From Pseudomonas muyukensis (GTDB lineage Bacteria; Pseudomonadota; Gammaproteobacteria; Pseudomonadales; Pseudomonadaceae): a DNA stretch of 64,000 bases. Below, in pieces: positions 1-10,866 of this stretch. The position numbers and the translations under genes are program-made. The DNA lies in assembly GCF_019139535.1 (NCBI RefSeq), contig NZ_CP077073.1:2012501-2076500 (forward strand), given 5' to 3'. The notes under the pieces were generated by a model. That model ran no database searches and was not told the origin of the DNA. It was given only the letters and a program-made list of their open reading frames with translations. How positions within the stretch are numbered: position 1 is the first letter of the stretch; each line of letters opens with the position of its first letter.

Positions 1-2750
<2,750 letters not shown>

Positions 2751-2882
2751 ATAACACCCAAGCAATTTGCTTACGCAGATTGTGGTGGTGAAGACGAAAG
2801 ACCCGAAGATTCGTAGGGCCACAAATTCACATATCCGAATTGGCTGAGAGTGCTGCAAGGCATTCACGGCAACCGAATTTCT

Positions 2883-2995
2883 TGACGACCATAGAGCATT
2901 GGAACCACCTGATCCCATCCCGAACTCAGTAGTGAAACGATGCATCGCCGATGGTAGTGTGGGGCTTCCCCATGTGAGAGTAGGTCATCGTCAAG
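2883..2995 (+). rRNA. rrf: 5S ribosomal RNA
   Basis: Small rRNA of the large subunit, about 113 nt, starting TGACGACCATAGAGC and ending GGTCATCGTCA, so the two ends pair. It contains the standard 5S core CCCGAACTCAG...GTGAAACGATGC. It lies about 130 nt after the 23S gene, the normal 23S-5S order, and is followed at once by a terminator. Confidence 0.97.
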
Positions 2996-3006
2996 ATTCA
3001 TTTCGC

Positions 3007-3040
3007 AAAACCCCTATCTGCGCGAGCAGGTAGGGGTTTT
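3007..3040 (+). terminator. Rho-independent terminator of the rRNA operon
   Basis: An A-rich arm plus CCCCTATCTG, a short CGCGAG loop, and CAGGTAGGGG followed by TTTT form a strong 14-bp-class hairpin (one mismatch) ending in a T run 11 nt after the 5S gene. Confidence 0.93.
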
Positions 3041-3071
3041 GTCTTTGTGGTGCAGAAAACCCCGGCAGGTG

Positions 3072-3501
3072 CGGCCCTTGTAGGAGCGGCCTTGTGTCGC
3101 GATCGGGCGCGCAGCGGCCGCAAAACCTGCAGCCTCGGTCCTCCAGGACAATCGCGTCGCCTGAATTACGGCCGCTGCGCGCCCGATCGCGACACAAGGC
3201 CGCTCCTACAGGGGCCATTGCAGGGGCGGGGCCAGGCAGACCGCGTCGCTTGGTTCGCCAGCAAGGCTGGCTCCTACAGGCCGCAGGCGGGCGGCGATCG
3301 CTGTAGGAGCCGGCCTTGCCGGCGAACACCGGCGCAGCCGGTGCCATCCTGCAGCCTCGGTCCTCCAGGACAATCGCGTCGCCTGAATTACGGCCGCTGC
3401 GCGCCCGATCGCGACACAAGGCCGTGCCTACAGGGGGCCATTGCAGGGCCTGGACCAGGCAGACCGCGTCGCTTGGTTCGCCAGCAAGGCTGGCTCCTAC
3501 A
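3072..3501. repeat. REP cluster containing a ~153-bp direct duplication
   Basis: The 3041-3716 spacer holds no believable gene before its last bases. It contains inverted REP cores (GGAGCGGCCTTGTGTCGCGA type) and a second REP type (GGAGCCGGCCTTGCCGGCGA). The segment 3126-3278 recurs almost exactly at 3348-3501, including REP arms and unique sequence between them. The two copies differ by a one-base indel and a few substitutions, so this is a tandem duplication rather than independent REP insertions. Open frames here merely translate REP DNA. Confidence 0.9.
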
Positions 3502-3716
3502 CTTCCCACACCGCAGTTTTGCTCGTCGGCTATCTCACCGCCCACCCGCCAAGGGTGCGACAATTATTACCGTTCGTTGACGTGACTTCCCCGTACCCAC
3601 CCTGCGTCAAGACTTAGGTTCGGGGCAACCCTGGCCCCCGGACAGCGCGATGCCAGCGTACCGTGCTGCGCATTTCTGGACTTTCAACCGTCCTATTACT
3701 TGAGGTAAGAAGCAAG

Positions 3717-5360
3717 ATGGCCAAGGCCGCCGATGTCGTTGTGCAATGCCTGGAAAACGAAGGTGTCGAATATGTGTTCGGCATCCCCGGCGAGGAAAAC
3801 CTCGACCTGCTCGAGTCCCTGCGCAAATCGAAGATCAAGCTGGTACTGACCCGCCACGAGCAGTCCGCAGGCTTCATGGCTGCCACCTATGGCCGCCTGA
3901 CCGGCAAGACCGGCGTCAGCCTGTCGACCCTCGGCCCAGGTGCCACCAACCTGGTGACCGCCAGTGCCTACGCCTATCTGGGCGGCATGCCGATGATGAT
4001 GATTACCGGCCAGAAGCCGATCAAGAAGTCCAAGCAAGGTCGCTTCCAGATCATCGATGTGTGCGGCATGATGGACCCCATCACCAAGTACACCCACCAG
4101 TTCGCGTCGGCCGACAACATCCCGGCGCGCATGCGTGAAGCTTTCCGCCTGGCCGAAGAAGAGAAGCCGGGTGCCGTGCACCTGGAACTGCCGGAAGACA
4201 TCGCTGCCGAGCAGACCGACGCGCTGCCGATCCCGCGCAGCCTGCACCGTCGCCCGCTGGCCGAGCACGTGGCCATCGAAGCGGCCGTCGAGAAGCTGAA
4301 GAACGCCCGTAACCCGATCCTGGTGATCGGTGCCGGTGCCAACCGCAAGATGACCGCCAAGGTCCTCAAGCAACTGATCGACAAGACCGGCATCCCGTTC
4401 ATCACCACCCAGATGGGTAAAGGCGTGGTCGACGAGCGTCACCCGCGCTTCCTGGGCAACGCCGCGCTGTCCTCGGGTGACTTCGTCCACCGCGCCGTCG
4501 AAGCCGCCGACCTGATCGTCAACATCGGTCACGACGTCATCGAGAAGCCGCCATTCTTCATGGTGCGTGGCGGCACCGAAGTGATCCACGTGAGCTTCCG
4601 CTCGGCTGAGGTGGATGCGGTGTACTTCCCGCAGGTGGAAGTGATCGGCGATATCGCCAACGCCGTCTGGCAGATCAGCGAAGCGTTGACCGACACCAGC
4701 CACTGGGACTTCACCCGCCTGATGGCCATCCGTGAAGCCAACGAAGCGCAGATCGCCGAAGGCGCCGACGACGACCGCTTCCCGGTCTACCCGCAGCGCA
4801 TGGTCGCCGACATCCGTCGCGCCCTGCCGTCCGAAGGCATCGTTGCCCTGGACAACGGTATCTACAAGATCTGGTTCGCCCGCAACTACAAGGCGCACAA
4901 GCCCAACACCGTACTGCTGGACAACGCCCTGGCGACCATGGGCGCCGGCCTGCCATCGGCCATGGCTTCGCACCTGGTCTACCCGGATCGCCCGGTCATC
5001 TCGGTATGCGGCGACGGCGGCTTCATGATGAACAGCCAGGAACTGGAAACCGCGGTACGTTTGGGCATGCACATCACCGTGGTGATCCTGCGTGACGATG
5101 GCTACGGCATGATCCGCTGGAAGCAGGCCAACATGGGCTTCACCGATTTCGGCCTGGACTACGGCAACCCGGACTTCGTCAAGTACGCCGAAGCCTATGG
5201 GGCCAACGGTCACCGCGTGGAAAGCGCCGAAGCCTTCCTGCCGCTGCTCGAGCACTGCATCAAGACCCCAGGCGTGCACGTGATCGACTGCCCGGTGGAC
5301 TACAGCGAGAACGACCGCATCCTCAACAGCGAGCTGCGTGAGCGCGCGCTGGCGGTCTAA
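3717..5360 (+). CDS. Acetolactate synthase-like ThDP-dependent enzyme (large subunit type)
   Basis: 547-aa thiamine-diphosphate enzyme of the acetohydroxyacid synthase family, expected to condense two pyruvates to 2-acetolactate in the cytosol. The N-terminal ThDP domain shows the catalytic Glu in TRHEQSAGFMA (about residue 47). A central FAD/regulatory-type domain follows, and the C-terminal ThDP domain carries GDGGFMMNSQELE (about residue 435). The ATG at 3717 is chosen for its GAGGTAAG ribosome site 9 nt upstream; an in-frame upstream start at 3663 lacks one. No small regulatory subunit (ilvN) is adjacent, so it resembles a stand-alone catabolic AlsS-type enzyme more than IlvBN. Upstream is the REP-rich spacer, downstream a REP pair. 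Related decarboxylases or ligases cannot be fully excluded. Confidence 0.85.
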   Translation: MAKAADVVVQCLENEGVEYVFGIPGEENLDLLESLRKSKIKLVLTRHEQSAGFMAATYGRLTGKTGVSLSTLGPGATNLVTASAYAYLGGMPMMMITGQKPIKKSKQGRFQIIDVCGMMDPITKYTHQFASADNIPARMREAFRLAEEEKPGAVHLELPEDIAAEQTDALPIPRSLHRRPLAEHVAIEAAVEKLKNARNPILVIGAGANRKMTAKVLKQLIDKTGIPFITTQMGKGVVDERHPRFLGNAALSSGDFVHRAVEAADLIVNIGHDVIEKPPFFMVRGGTEVIHVSFRSAEVDAVYFPQVEVIGDIANAVWQISEALTDTSHWDFTRLMAIREANEAQIAEGADDDRFPVYPQRMVADIRRALPSEGIVALDNGIYKIWFARNYKAHKPNTVLLDNALATMGAGLPSAMASHLVYPDRPVISVCGDGGFMMNSQELETAVRLGMHITVVILRDDGYGMIRWKQANMGFTDFGLDYGNPDFVKYAEAYGANGHRVESAEAFLPLLEHCIKTPGVHVIDCPVDYSENDRILNSELRERALAV

Positions 5361-5374
5361 ACGCTGATGCTTCT

Positions 5375-5440
5375 ATCGCGGGTCAAGCCCGCTCCCACAG
5401 GGCCAATACAGGTCTTGTGGGAGCGGGCTTGACCCGCGAT
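5375..5440. repeat. REP inverted pair (REPIN-like)
   Basis: Two copies of the ATCGCGGGTCAAGCCCGCTC core face each other around a ~16-nt centre, giving a long imperfect hairpin. It sits 15 nt after the acetolactate synthase stop and may act as its transcription end or as an mRNA stabiliser. It forms the left edge of the 5548-10672 cluster. Confidence 0.9.
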
Positions 5441-5547
5441 TGCTTCAGCTTTGGCAACAGGCGCCTCAGCGATATCTATCTACCGATCTCCACTGGCTTG
5501 TGCGCAGCATGCTCCAAGGTCTCATCATCACTGAAGAGCCCGAGACC

Positions 5548-7491
5548 ATGACCATCGGATCCACGCACAACCATCCTGCCGATCTGGCGATCGAGCCAAT
5601 CGCTCCAGTGCTGCCCTGGGCTGCGCGTTTCCCTAATCCCCCCGACCTGTGTTTCGACTACCGCCGTCTGGTCGAGCAGCACGACGGTATTGCCCAGGCC
5701 AACCGGCCTGATCATCGCATCTGTATCGTCGGCGCTGGCATCACCGGCCTCACGGTCGCCCGGGAGCTGCTGCGCTGCGGCTTTACCCAAATCACTCTCA
5801 TCGAGCAGGCACAGCGTGTTGGGGGCCGTCACCTGACGGTGGTCAATCACGATGAGCAAGGTCAACCGTCGGCTCCGTTCGAGATGGGCGCCATGCGCAT
5901 GCCGTTTTTCAATCGCACCGCAGAGCCTCCCAAGGACGGGCGCTCGCTGATGGCGTTCTACGCTGATCTGTTCGACCTGCGCATCTCGGACTTTCCCAAC
6001 CCAGGGACGCCTTGGGTCAATGCAACGGGTATCTATTTGCGCGAGGGACAGCTGGATGGAGAGGGCGAGCCCGAGCTGCTGATCTGGAAAAACCCTGAAG
6101 GGCATACGCCGCCACCTACCGAAAAGCTGCAAAAAGTGCATGGCAAATGGCAGCGCTTTGCTCAACGCTTTGCGCAGCAGGTCGCGGCGATCTACGGTAC
6201 CGAGCAATGGCGCTCGCAATGGGCTGCCATTGTCGAGCGTTATCACAGGCTGTCGTTCCGTGACCTGGTACTGCTGCCGGCCGTGGAGGTTTGGAGCCCG
6301 ACAGCACCGGGCGATTTTGGCGGCCTGGGTATGGACGCCGAGGAGTCGTCAATCTTCTATGCAATCGGTATTGGCGATGGCAGTTGGGGCGCGTTCTACG
6401 ATGTATGTTGCCTTTACCCCTTGCGCACGGCGATTTTTGGTTTCAGTAGCCATTTGCAGCTGGTTCATGGACGGGTGGATGAACAGGGTGTTCCGCTCCC
6501 TGCGCCCTATGCGGCGCTGCAAACGGTACCCGACAGCCGAGGGCTGCAGTTCCAGGCTCCGTCCTATATAGGCCTGGCCGCGATGGACGAGGCACTGCTG
6601 TTCATGGACATCCAGACGCTGGGCACGTCCTTGTACCGCCAGTGCCTCGAGCGGGAGGATGGGTTGTTGACCGACAGTTCGGTGTGTGGGCTGCACAAGC
6701 TAGCCGATGGACGCATAAGGGTCGAATACCGCTGGCAGCATAGCGCTCCGGCCAGGGCAAAAAACCTGAGTGCCGAGTTCGATAGCGTGGTGCTGACCAC
6801 GCCGTCCTGGCTGATCGAAACAGGAATGCGCCTCGAGGGCTTCAACCGCGAAATGCTGCCGCAATCGATCATCGACGCCTGGAAGCACGCGCATTGGGAA
6901 ACCAGTTGCAAGGTCTATGCGCCCCTGCACAAGCGCTTTCTGGCGCAACACCCAAACCTGCCGCAGATCTTGGTCACCGACAGTTTCGTGCACGATGTCT
7001 ACGCCTATCGCTATGACGCCAGCCACGCCCAGGACTGCATCCTGCTCAGCTACACCTGGGAAGACGATGCCACCAAGCTTGCGCTGTTCAGCGACCAGGC
7101 GCTCGCAGCCAAGTGCGTGCAGGAGCTCGACCGGATCCTGCTGCGCTGCACCAACGTCGCTGAACCGATCTCGCCTTACATTGATACCCGAAACATTCGC
7201 ATACAACGGTGGATGTCAGATCGTAATGCACTGGGCTGTGCGAAATTGTACCGGGCGGGGACGTACTACGACGCGGTGAGCCTGATGAAATACAACCGCG
7301 ACCTGAGCGAGCGCTCGGGGCTCTACCTGGCCGGCGAGTCCTTTTCGGTCGATGCGGGCTGGACGGAGCCCTGCCTGCGTACCGCCATCGATACGGTGAT
7401 CAACCTGTGCGCTCATACCGGTGCATCGTTCAACGCAGGCTTCACCCTCGACCATTACCCCGAATACGCACTGGCGCCACAACGGGTTTGA
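5548..7491 (+). CDS. Flavin amino-acid 2-monooxygenase/oxidase-like protein
   Basis: 647-aa flavin amine oxidase-family protein. The FAD-binding motif is GAGITGLTVARELL (about residue 62) with Glu/Arg at LIEQAQRVGGRH. FEMGAMRMP (about 112) matches the carboxylate-binding Arg motif of amino-acid monooxygenases, and LLSYTWEDDATKL and GESFSVDAGWTEP are shared features of lysine (DavB), tryptophan (IaaM) and phenylalanine monooxygenases. Those enzymes decarboxylate an L-amino acid to its amide, which fits the amidase next door. ATG 5548 is preferred: it has a purine-rich site (GAAGAG) upstream, while the in-frame ATG at 5509 and TTG at 5440 (inside a REP) have none. Substrate is unknown. Codon use looks less GC-biased than in the flanking genes, suggesting acquisition. 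Confidence 0.82.
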   Translation: MTIGSTHNHPADLAIEPIAPVLPWAARFPNPPDLCFDYRRLVEQHDGIAQANRPDHRICIVGAGITGLTVARELLRCGFTQITLIEQAQRVGGRHLTVVNHDEQGQPSAPFEMGAMRMPFFNRTAEPPKDGRSLMAFYADLFDLRISDFPNPGTPWVNATGIYLREGQLDGEGEPELLIWKNPEGHTPPPTEKLQKVHGKWQRFAQRFAQQVAAIYGTEQWRSQWAAIVERYHRLSFRDLVLLPAVEVWSPTAPGDFGGLGMDAEESSIFYAIGIGDGSWGAFYDVCCLYPLRTAIFGFSSHLQLVHGRVDEQGVPLPAPYAALQTVPDSRGLQFQAPSYIGLAAMDEALLFMDIQTLGTSLYRQCLEREDGLLTDSSVCGLHKLADGRIRVEYRWQHSAPARAKNLSAEFDSVVLTTPSWLIETGMRLEGFNREMLPQSIIDAWKHAHWETSCKVYAPLHKRFLAQHPNLPQILVTDSFVHDVYAYRYDASHAQDCILLSYTWEDDATKLALFSDQALAAKCVQELDRILLRCTNVAEPISPYIDTRNIRIQRWMSDRNALGCAKLYRAGTYYDAVSLMKYNRDLSERSGLYLAGESFSVDAGWTEPCLRTAIDTVINLCAHTGASFNAGFTLDHYPEYALAPQRV

Positions 7492-7508
7492 AACAACCTT
7501 GTAGGAAA

Positions 7509-7544
7509 GCCCTTGCCAGAGGTTTCGTAATCTCTGCCAAGGGC
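7509..7544 (+). other. Intercistronic hairpin in the monooxygenase-amidase spacer
   Basis: GCCCTTGCCAGAG and CTCTGCCAAGGGC form a 13-bp stem with one mismatch around a 10-nt loop, 17 nt after the monooxygenase stop. No T run follows, so a partial terminator or mRNA-processing/stability element is more likely than full termination. Confidence 0.55.
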
Positions 7545-7625
7545 AAGCGAGTCGCCTGACTGCCGCACCCGGGGTAACCCAGCTCTACTGACGGCCTTCC
7601 ACAACAACCACAAGAGGAAGCCGTC

Positions 7626-8522
7626 ATGCAGGAATCCAGCATTCCCGTTAGCCCTGTGCGCATCGCTGTCATCCAGTGCGATCCCCAGGTGGGGATCGAG
7701 CATTGCGAAGGTAACCTGAACCGGGGCCTGGCCCTGACCCGGCGCGCAATACGTGAAGGTGCCAACCTGATCGTGCTGCCCGAGTTGGCCAACACTGGCT
7801 ATAGCTTCCACTCGCGGGCCGAAGCGTATGCCCATGCCGAGCCATTGCAGGGCGGTGACAGCCTGCGGGCCTGGGCCGACCTTGCCCGTGAGCACAAGGT
7901 CTATCTGGCTGCGGGGTTCGCCGAACGGGATGGCCACAAGCTTTATGACAGCGCGGTGTTGTTCGGCCCCGAGGGGCTGCTCGGCCATTACCGCAAGGCG
8001 CATCTGTGGAACCAGGAAAAACTTTGGTTTACCCCCGGTGACCTGGGCTTTCCGGTGTTCGAAACCCCAATCGGCCGCATCGGCCTGCTGATCTGCTGGG
8101 ACATCTGGTTCCCGGAGGTGCCTCGGTTGCTGGCGGCACAGGGCGCCGACATCATCTGCAGCCTGAACAACTGGGTATGGACGCCGCCACCGCTGTTCGA
8201 TGAAGCGGGGCGCTGCATGGCATCGTACCTGACCATGACCGCCGCCCATGTCAACAACGTCTACATTGCCGCCGCCAACCGCATAGGTCGTGAGCGCGGC
8301 GGGCGCTTCCTCGGTTGCTCGCTGATCGCCGGCACCCATGGCTGGCCCCTGGGCGAGGTGGCCAACGCCGAGGAGGAATGCATCCTGTACGCCGATGTGG
8401 ATCTGAGCGCCGCGCGCTCGGCACCGATCTGGAACAGCCTCAACGACCTGCCTCGTGACCGGCGCACCGACCTGTACGACGCCACGCTGGGTTATCGCCT
8501 GCATCCGCCGATGCCACGTTGA
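7626..8522 (+). CDS. Nitrilase-superfamily amidase (carbon-nitrogen hydrolase)
   Basis: 298-aa cytosolic amidohydrolase. The Glu-Lys-Cys catalytic triad is visible: E53 in LPELANTGY, K124 in HYRKAHLW and C157 in LLICWDIWFPE. In the family the Cys attacks an amide carbonyl and releases ammonia. Length is typical. ATG 7626 follows AGAGGAAG at good spacing. Next to a monooxygenase that should make an amide, it most simply plays the DavA (5-aminovaleramidase) or amide-hydrolase role, turning the amide into the free acid. The true substrate cannot be read from sequence; N-carbamoyl or nitrile substrates are alternatives. The next gene's ribosome site overlaps this stop codon, which implies one transcript. 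Confidence 0.85.
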   Translation: MQESSIPVSPVRIAVIQCDPQVGIEHCEGNLNRGLALTRRAIREGANLIVLPELANTGYSFHSRAEAYAHAEPLQGGDSLRAWADLAREHKVYLAAGFAERDGHKLYDSAVLFGPEGLLGHYRKAHLWNQEKLWFTPGDLGFPVFETPIGRIGLLICWDIWFPEVPRLLAAQGADIICSLNNWVWTPPPLFDEAGRCMASYLTMTAAHVNNVYIAAANRIGRERGGRFLGCSLIAGTHGWPLGEVANAEEECILYADVDLSAARSAPIWNSLNDLPRDRRTDLYDATLGYRLHPPMPR

Positions 8523-8534
8523 GGAGGTGTGCGC

Positions 8535-9689
8535 ATGGAACAGGTTCTCATACTGCGTCGCTCGCCGCTGCCCTTGCTGATCCTTGCCATCCTGGCGGTG
8601 CTGCTCGCCGCCAGCCTGGTGTTCGGGCAATGGCCTGACTATGCCGCCCTGGCGGCAAGCCTGGATCAGCCGTTGAGCAGGTTGCGCTGGATCATCGGCG
8701 ACATCAGCGAAGTCGCCTTCTACAAGCACGAATTGCCGGCCCTCGGGCTGTTGCTGGGGGCCGCCCTGGCGCATTGGGCGCATGTGCGCGGCTATCGCTG
8801 GCAAGGCTTTGCGATCTGCTATGGCACTGGCCTGTGGCCCTGGTTGTTCACCAGCTCGCTACTCGGTCTGTTGCTCAGCCATGCGTTATGGGGCTGGACC
8901 TTGGCCAGTGGTACCTGGCAGCCGACCTTCGTCGCCTTCGTGTCGTTGCCGGCGGCGATGGTGCTGCTGTTCGGCGGCGGGTGGCGGGTTACGCTCACGG
9001 GCGCCTTGCTCGGGGCCCTGCTGGTGACCCCGGCCAGCCTGCTGCTGGTCAACTACCTGTGCTATCCGTTGCAATTGCCGGTGGTGATCGGCAACGTCGG
9101 CGGCATGGCGCTGGCCAGCGTGTTGGCCTTCAGCTTGTGTAAATACTTGCCATCGCTGGTGCGCGATGCGTTACCCGCTGTTACCCCGCAGGCCATTGCG
9201 CGCAAGCCCGACTACGGTGTGGCGTGGACTTTGCGCCGGGTCCTGGCGGACTTCAGCGAGGCGCCGTTCTTCGGTAACGAACTGGCCAGCCTCGGGCTGC
9301 TGTTGGGCGTGCTGCTGGCCTATGTGCTGGCACCGGGCGCACCGGCCTACGGATCGCAACTGGTGATACAGATCGTGGCTGGGCAGGCGCTGGCCTCGTT
9401 GGTTGGGGTGCTGTTCTGGCGACGCCAGTGGATGGCGCGGGGTTGGTATCCCACCTATATTCCCATCGTTTCGATCGTACCGGCCGCGGTGCTGACCTTG
9501 GGTGGCCAGTGGCAGGTGGTGGTGAGCAGCGCTATTCTGGGCGCGTTGATCGCGCCGCCTCTGGCTGTCGCTATAAGTCAGCGCTTGCCGGGCCATATTC
9601 ACGGTTATGTCGGCAATGTCCTGTCCATGGCGATCAGTACTTTGGGTATCGTGCCCTTGGTCGCTCTGCTGGCAGGAGGTCACTCATGA
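8535..9689 (+). CDS. Polytopic membrane protein with internal duplication, function unknown
   Basis: 384-aa hydrophobic protein with roughly ten predicted membrane segments; I do not recognise a named family. It is built as two homologous halves (about residues 53-210 and 228-384). IGDISEVAFYKHELPALGLL matches LADFSEAPFFGNELASLGLL, and WQPTFVAFVSLPAAMVLLFG matches WYPTYIPIVSIVPAAVLTLG; both halves end in a GNVGGMA/GNVLSMA segment. Such repeats are common in transporters with pseudo-two-fold symmetry. ATG 8535 is chosen because AGGAGG lies 7 nt upstream; a GTG at 8529 is also in frame. It overlaps the next gene by 4 nt. Context suggests transport of the amino acid, amide or product, which is inference only. 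Confidence 0.75.
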   Translation: MEQVLILRRSPLPLLILAILAVLLAASLVFGQWPDYAALAASLDQPLSRLRWIIGDISEVAFYKHELPALGLLLGAALAHWAHVRGYRWQGFAICYGTGLWPWLFTSSLLGLLLSHALWGWTLASGTWQPTFVAFVSLPAAMVLLFGGGWRVTLTGALLGALLVTPASLLLVNYLCYPLQLPVVIGNVGGMALASVLAFSLCKYLPSLVRDALPAVTPQAIARKPDYGVAWTLRRVLADFSEAPFFGNELASLGLLLGVLLAYVLAPGAPAYGSQLVIQIVAGQALASLVGVLFWRRQWMARGWYPTYIPIVSIVPAAVLTLGGQWQVVVSSAILGALIAPPLAVAISQRLPGHIHGYVGNVLSMAISTLGIVPLVALLAGGHS

Positions 9690-10672
9690 GCCAGGCGCCA
9701 TTGCCCAGGCTGGTGATCGCCAGCCTGGGTGGCACGGTCAGCATGCAGGCTGTCGCGCCCGGTCAGGGCGTAACACCGCAACTCGATTGCGCAGCGTTGC
9801 TGGCCTCGCTGCCGCAGTTGGCTGCGCTTGCGCAGATCGATACCGCCACGCTGTGCCTGTTGCCGAGTGCCTCGCTCGGTTTCCAGGGCTTGTTGGAGGT
9901 GCTGGCCTGGGCGCGCGCGCAAGTGCAGGGCGGAGCGCAGGCCGTGGTATTGAGCCAAGGGACCGACACAATGGAGGAAACGGCCTACTTCCTCGACCTG
10001 CTATGGCCATTCGAGGCGCCGTTGGTCATGACCGGTGCCATGCGCGCGGCCAGCCAGCCGGGGGCCGATGGGCCGGCCAACCTGTTGGCGGCAGTGCAGG
10101 TGGCTACGACGCAGGCCAGCAGGGGGCGGGGCGTGCTGGTCGTGATCAATGATCAGATCCACCTGGCCGCCCAGGTGCGCAAGACGGCAAGCCTGGCGTT
10201 GGCCGCGTTCGAGTCCCCGGGTGAAGGGCCGTTGGGCGTGCTGGTCGAGGGCATCGTCCGCTATCGTCAGCCACCTTCTCCACGTCGAGTCGTGCCTGAA
10301 CCGGGAAGGGATGCTCCGCGTATCGCCTTGCTGGAAGCCTGCCTCGATGCCGACACGATGCTGCTCCATGCCTTGCCTGACCTTGGCTATACAGGGCTGG
10401 TGGTCGCGGGCTTTGGTGCCGGGCATGTGTCCAGGGCGTGGGCCGATGCACTGGCCGATCTTGCCCGTCACATGCCGGTCATCGTTGCCACACGCACCGG
10501 GAGCGGGCCGACAGCCAGGGCCACGTACGGTTTCGTCGGCGGTGAAATCGACCTGCTGGCCAGGGGGATCCATATGGCGGGTACGTTGTGTCCGCGCAAA
10601 TGCCGCATCCTACTCTGGCTGCTGAGCGCTGCGGGCGAAGCGGATTCGCTGGAGGGCTGGCTGCTGAACTAG
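9686..10672 (+). CDS. L-asparaginase/glutaminase-family amidohydrolase
   Basis: 328-aa member of the bacterial asparaginase family, which hydrolyses Asn or related side-chain amides to acid plus ammonia. The family Thr-Asp-Lys catalytic residues are present: T17 in SLGGTVSM, T93-D94 in GTDTMEET, and K166 in VRKTASL. The first motif is SLGGT rather than the usual TGGT. No signal peptide is seen, so it should be cytoplasmic. It starts in an ATGA overlap with the membrane-protein gene and is the last gene of the cluster. Its TAG stop lies at the edge of a palindromic repeat. It may act on the amide from the monooxygenase, or supply an amino acid; both are inference. Confidence 0.83.
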   Translation: MSQAPLPRLVIASLGGTVSMQAVAPGQGVTPQLDCAALLASLPQLAALAQIDTATLCLLPSASLGFQGLLEVLAWARAQVQGGAQAVVLSQGTDTMEETAYFLDLLWPFEAPLVMTGAMRAASQPGADGPANLLAAVQVATTQASRGRGVLVVINDQIHLAAQVRKTASLALAAFESPGEGPLGVLVEGIVRYRQPPSPRRVVPEPGRDAPRIALLEACLDADTMLLHALPDLGYTGLVVAGFGAGHVSRAWADALADLARHMPVIVATRTGSGPTARATYGFVGGEIDLLARGIHMAGTLCPRKCRILLWLLSAAGEADSLEGWLLN

Positions 10673-10814
10673 GCTCTGTATGAAAAGTCTTGAGGCGAAG
10701 GTCAGGCAAGGCGAAAACAGCCGAGCAAGCGCAGTGTACTGGCGTACATGAGCATTGCGAGGCGGTTTTCAACGCAGCATGAACGAGTATCAAGGCTTTT
10801 CGTACAGGGCCTAG
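10670..10814. mobile_element. MITE-like palindromic element with terminal inverted repeats
   Basis: About 145 bp bounded by inverted ends: AGGCTCTGTATGAAAAG on the left and, read from the other strand, AGGCCCTGTACGAAAAG on the right, continuing to about 23 bp with three mismatches. Inner arms (GCGAAAACAGCC against GCGTTGAAAACCGCC) and a TGTACTGGCGTACA centre make almost the whole element an imperfect palindrome. It encodes nothing. The left end overlaps the TAG stop of the asparaginase gene. It resembles short non-autonomous repeats seen in Pseudomonas genomes. Confidence 0.7.
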
Positions 10815-10866
10815 GCTGGCGGGGACTTGTGCTAGGGTGCTCGGACATTTATCCAGGACACCCGCC

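Noticed and set aside
2991..3580. Overlapping frames of ~180 codons after the 5S gene
   Set aside because: They translate REP repeats and repeat the same peptide wherever REPs occur (for example RPFRDTRPLLQ), so they are not genes.
3696..5279. 527-codon open frame antisense to the acetolactate synthase gene
   Set aside because: A GC-skewed shadow frame rich in His/Val/Gly/Asp; the plus-strand product has complete family motifs.
9428..9685. N-terminally extended start for the asparaginase gene
   Set aside because: It would overlap the membrane-protein gene by 260 nt; homology and an AGGAGG site place the start at ATG 9686.
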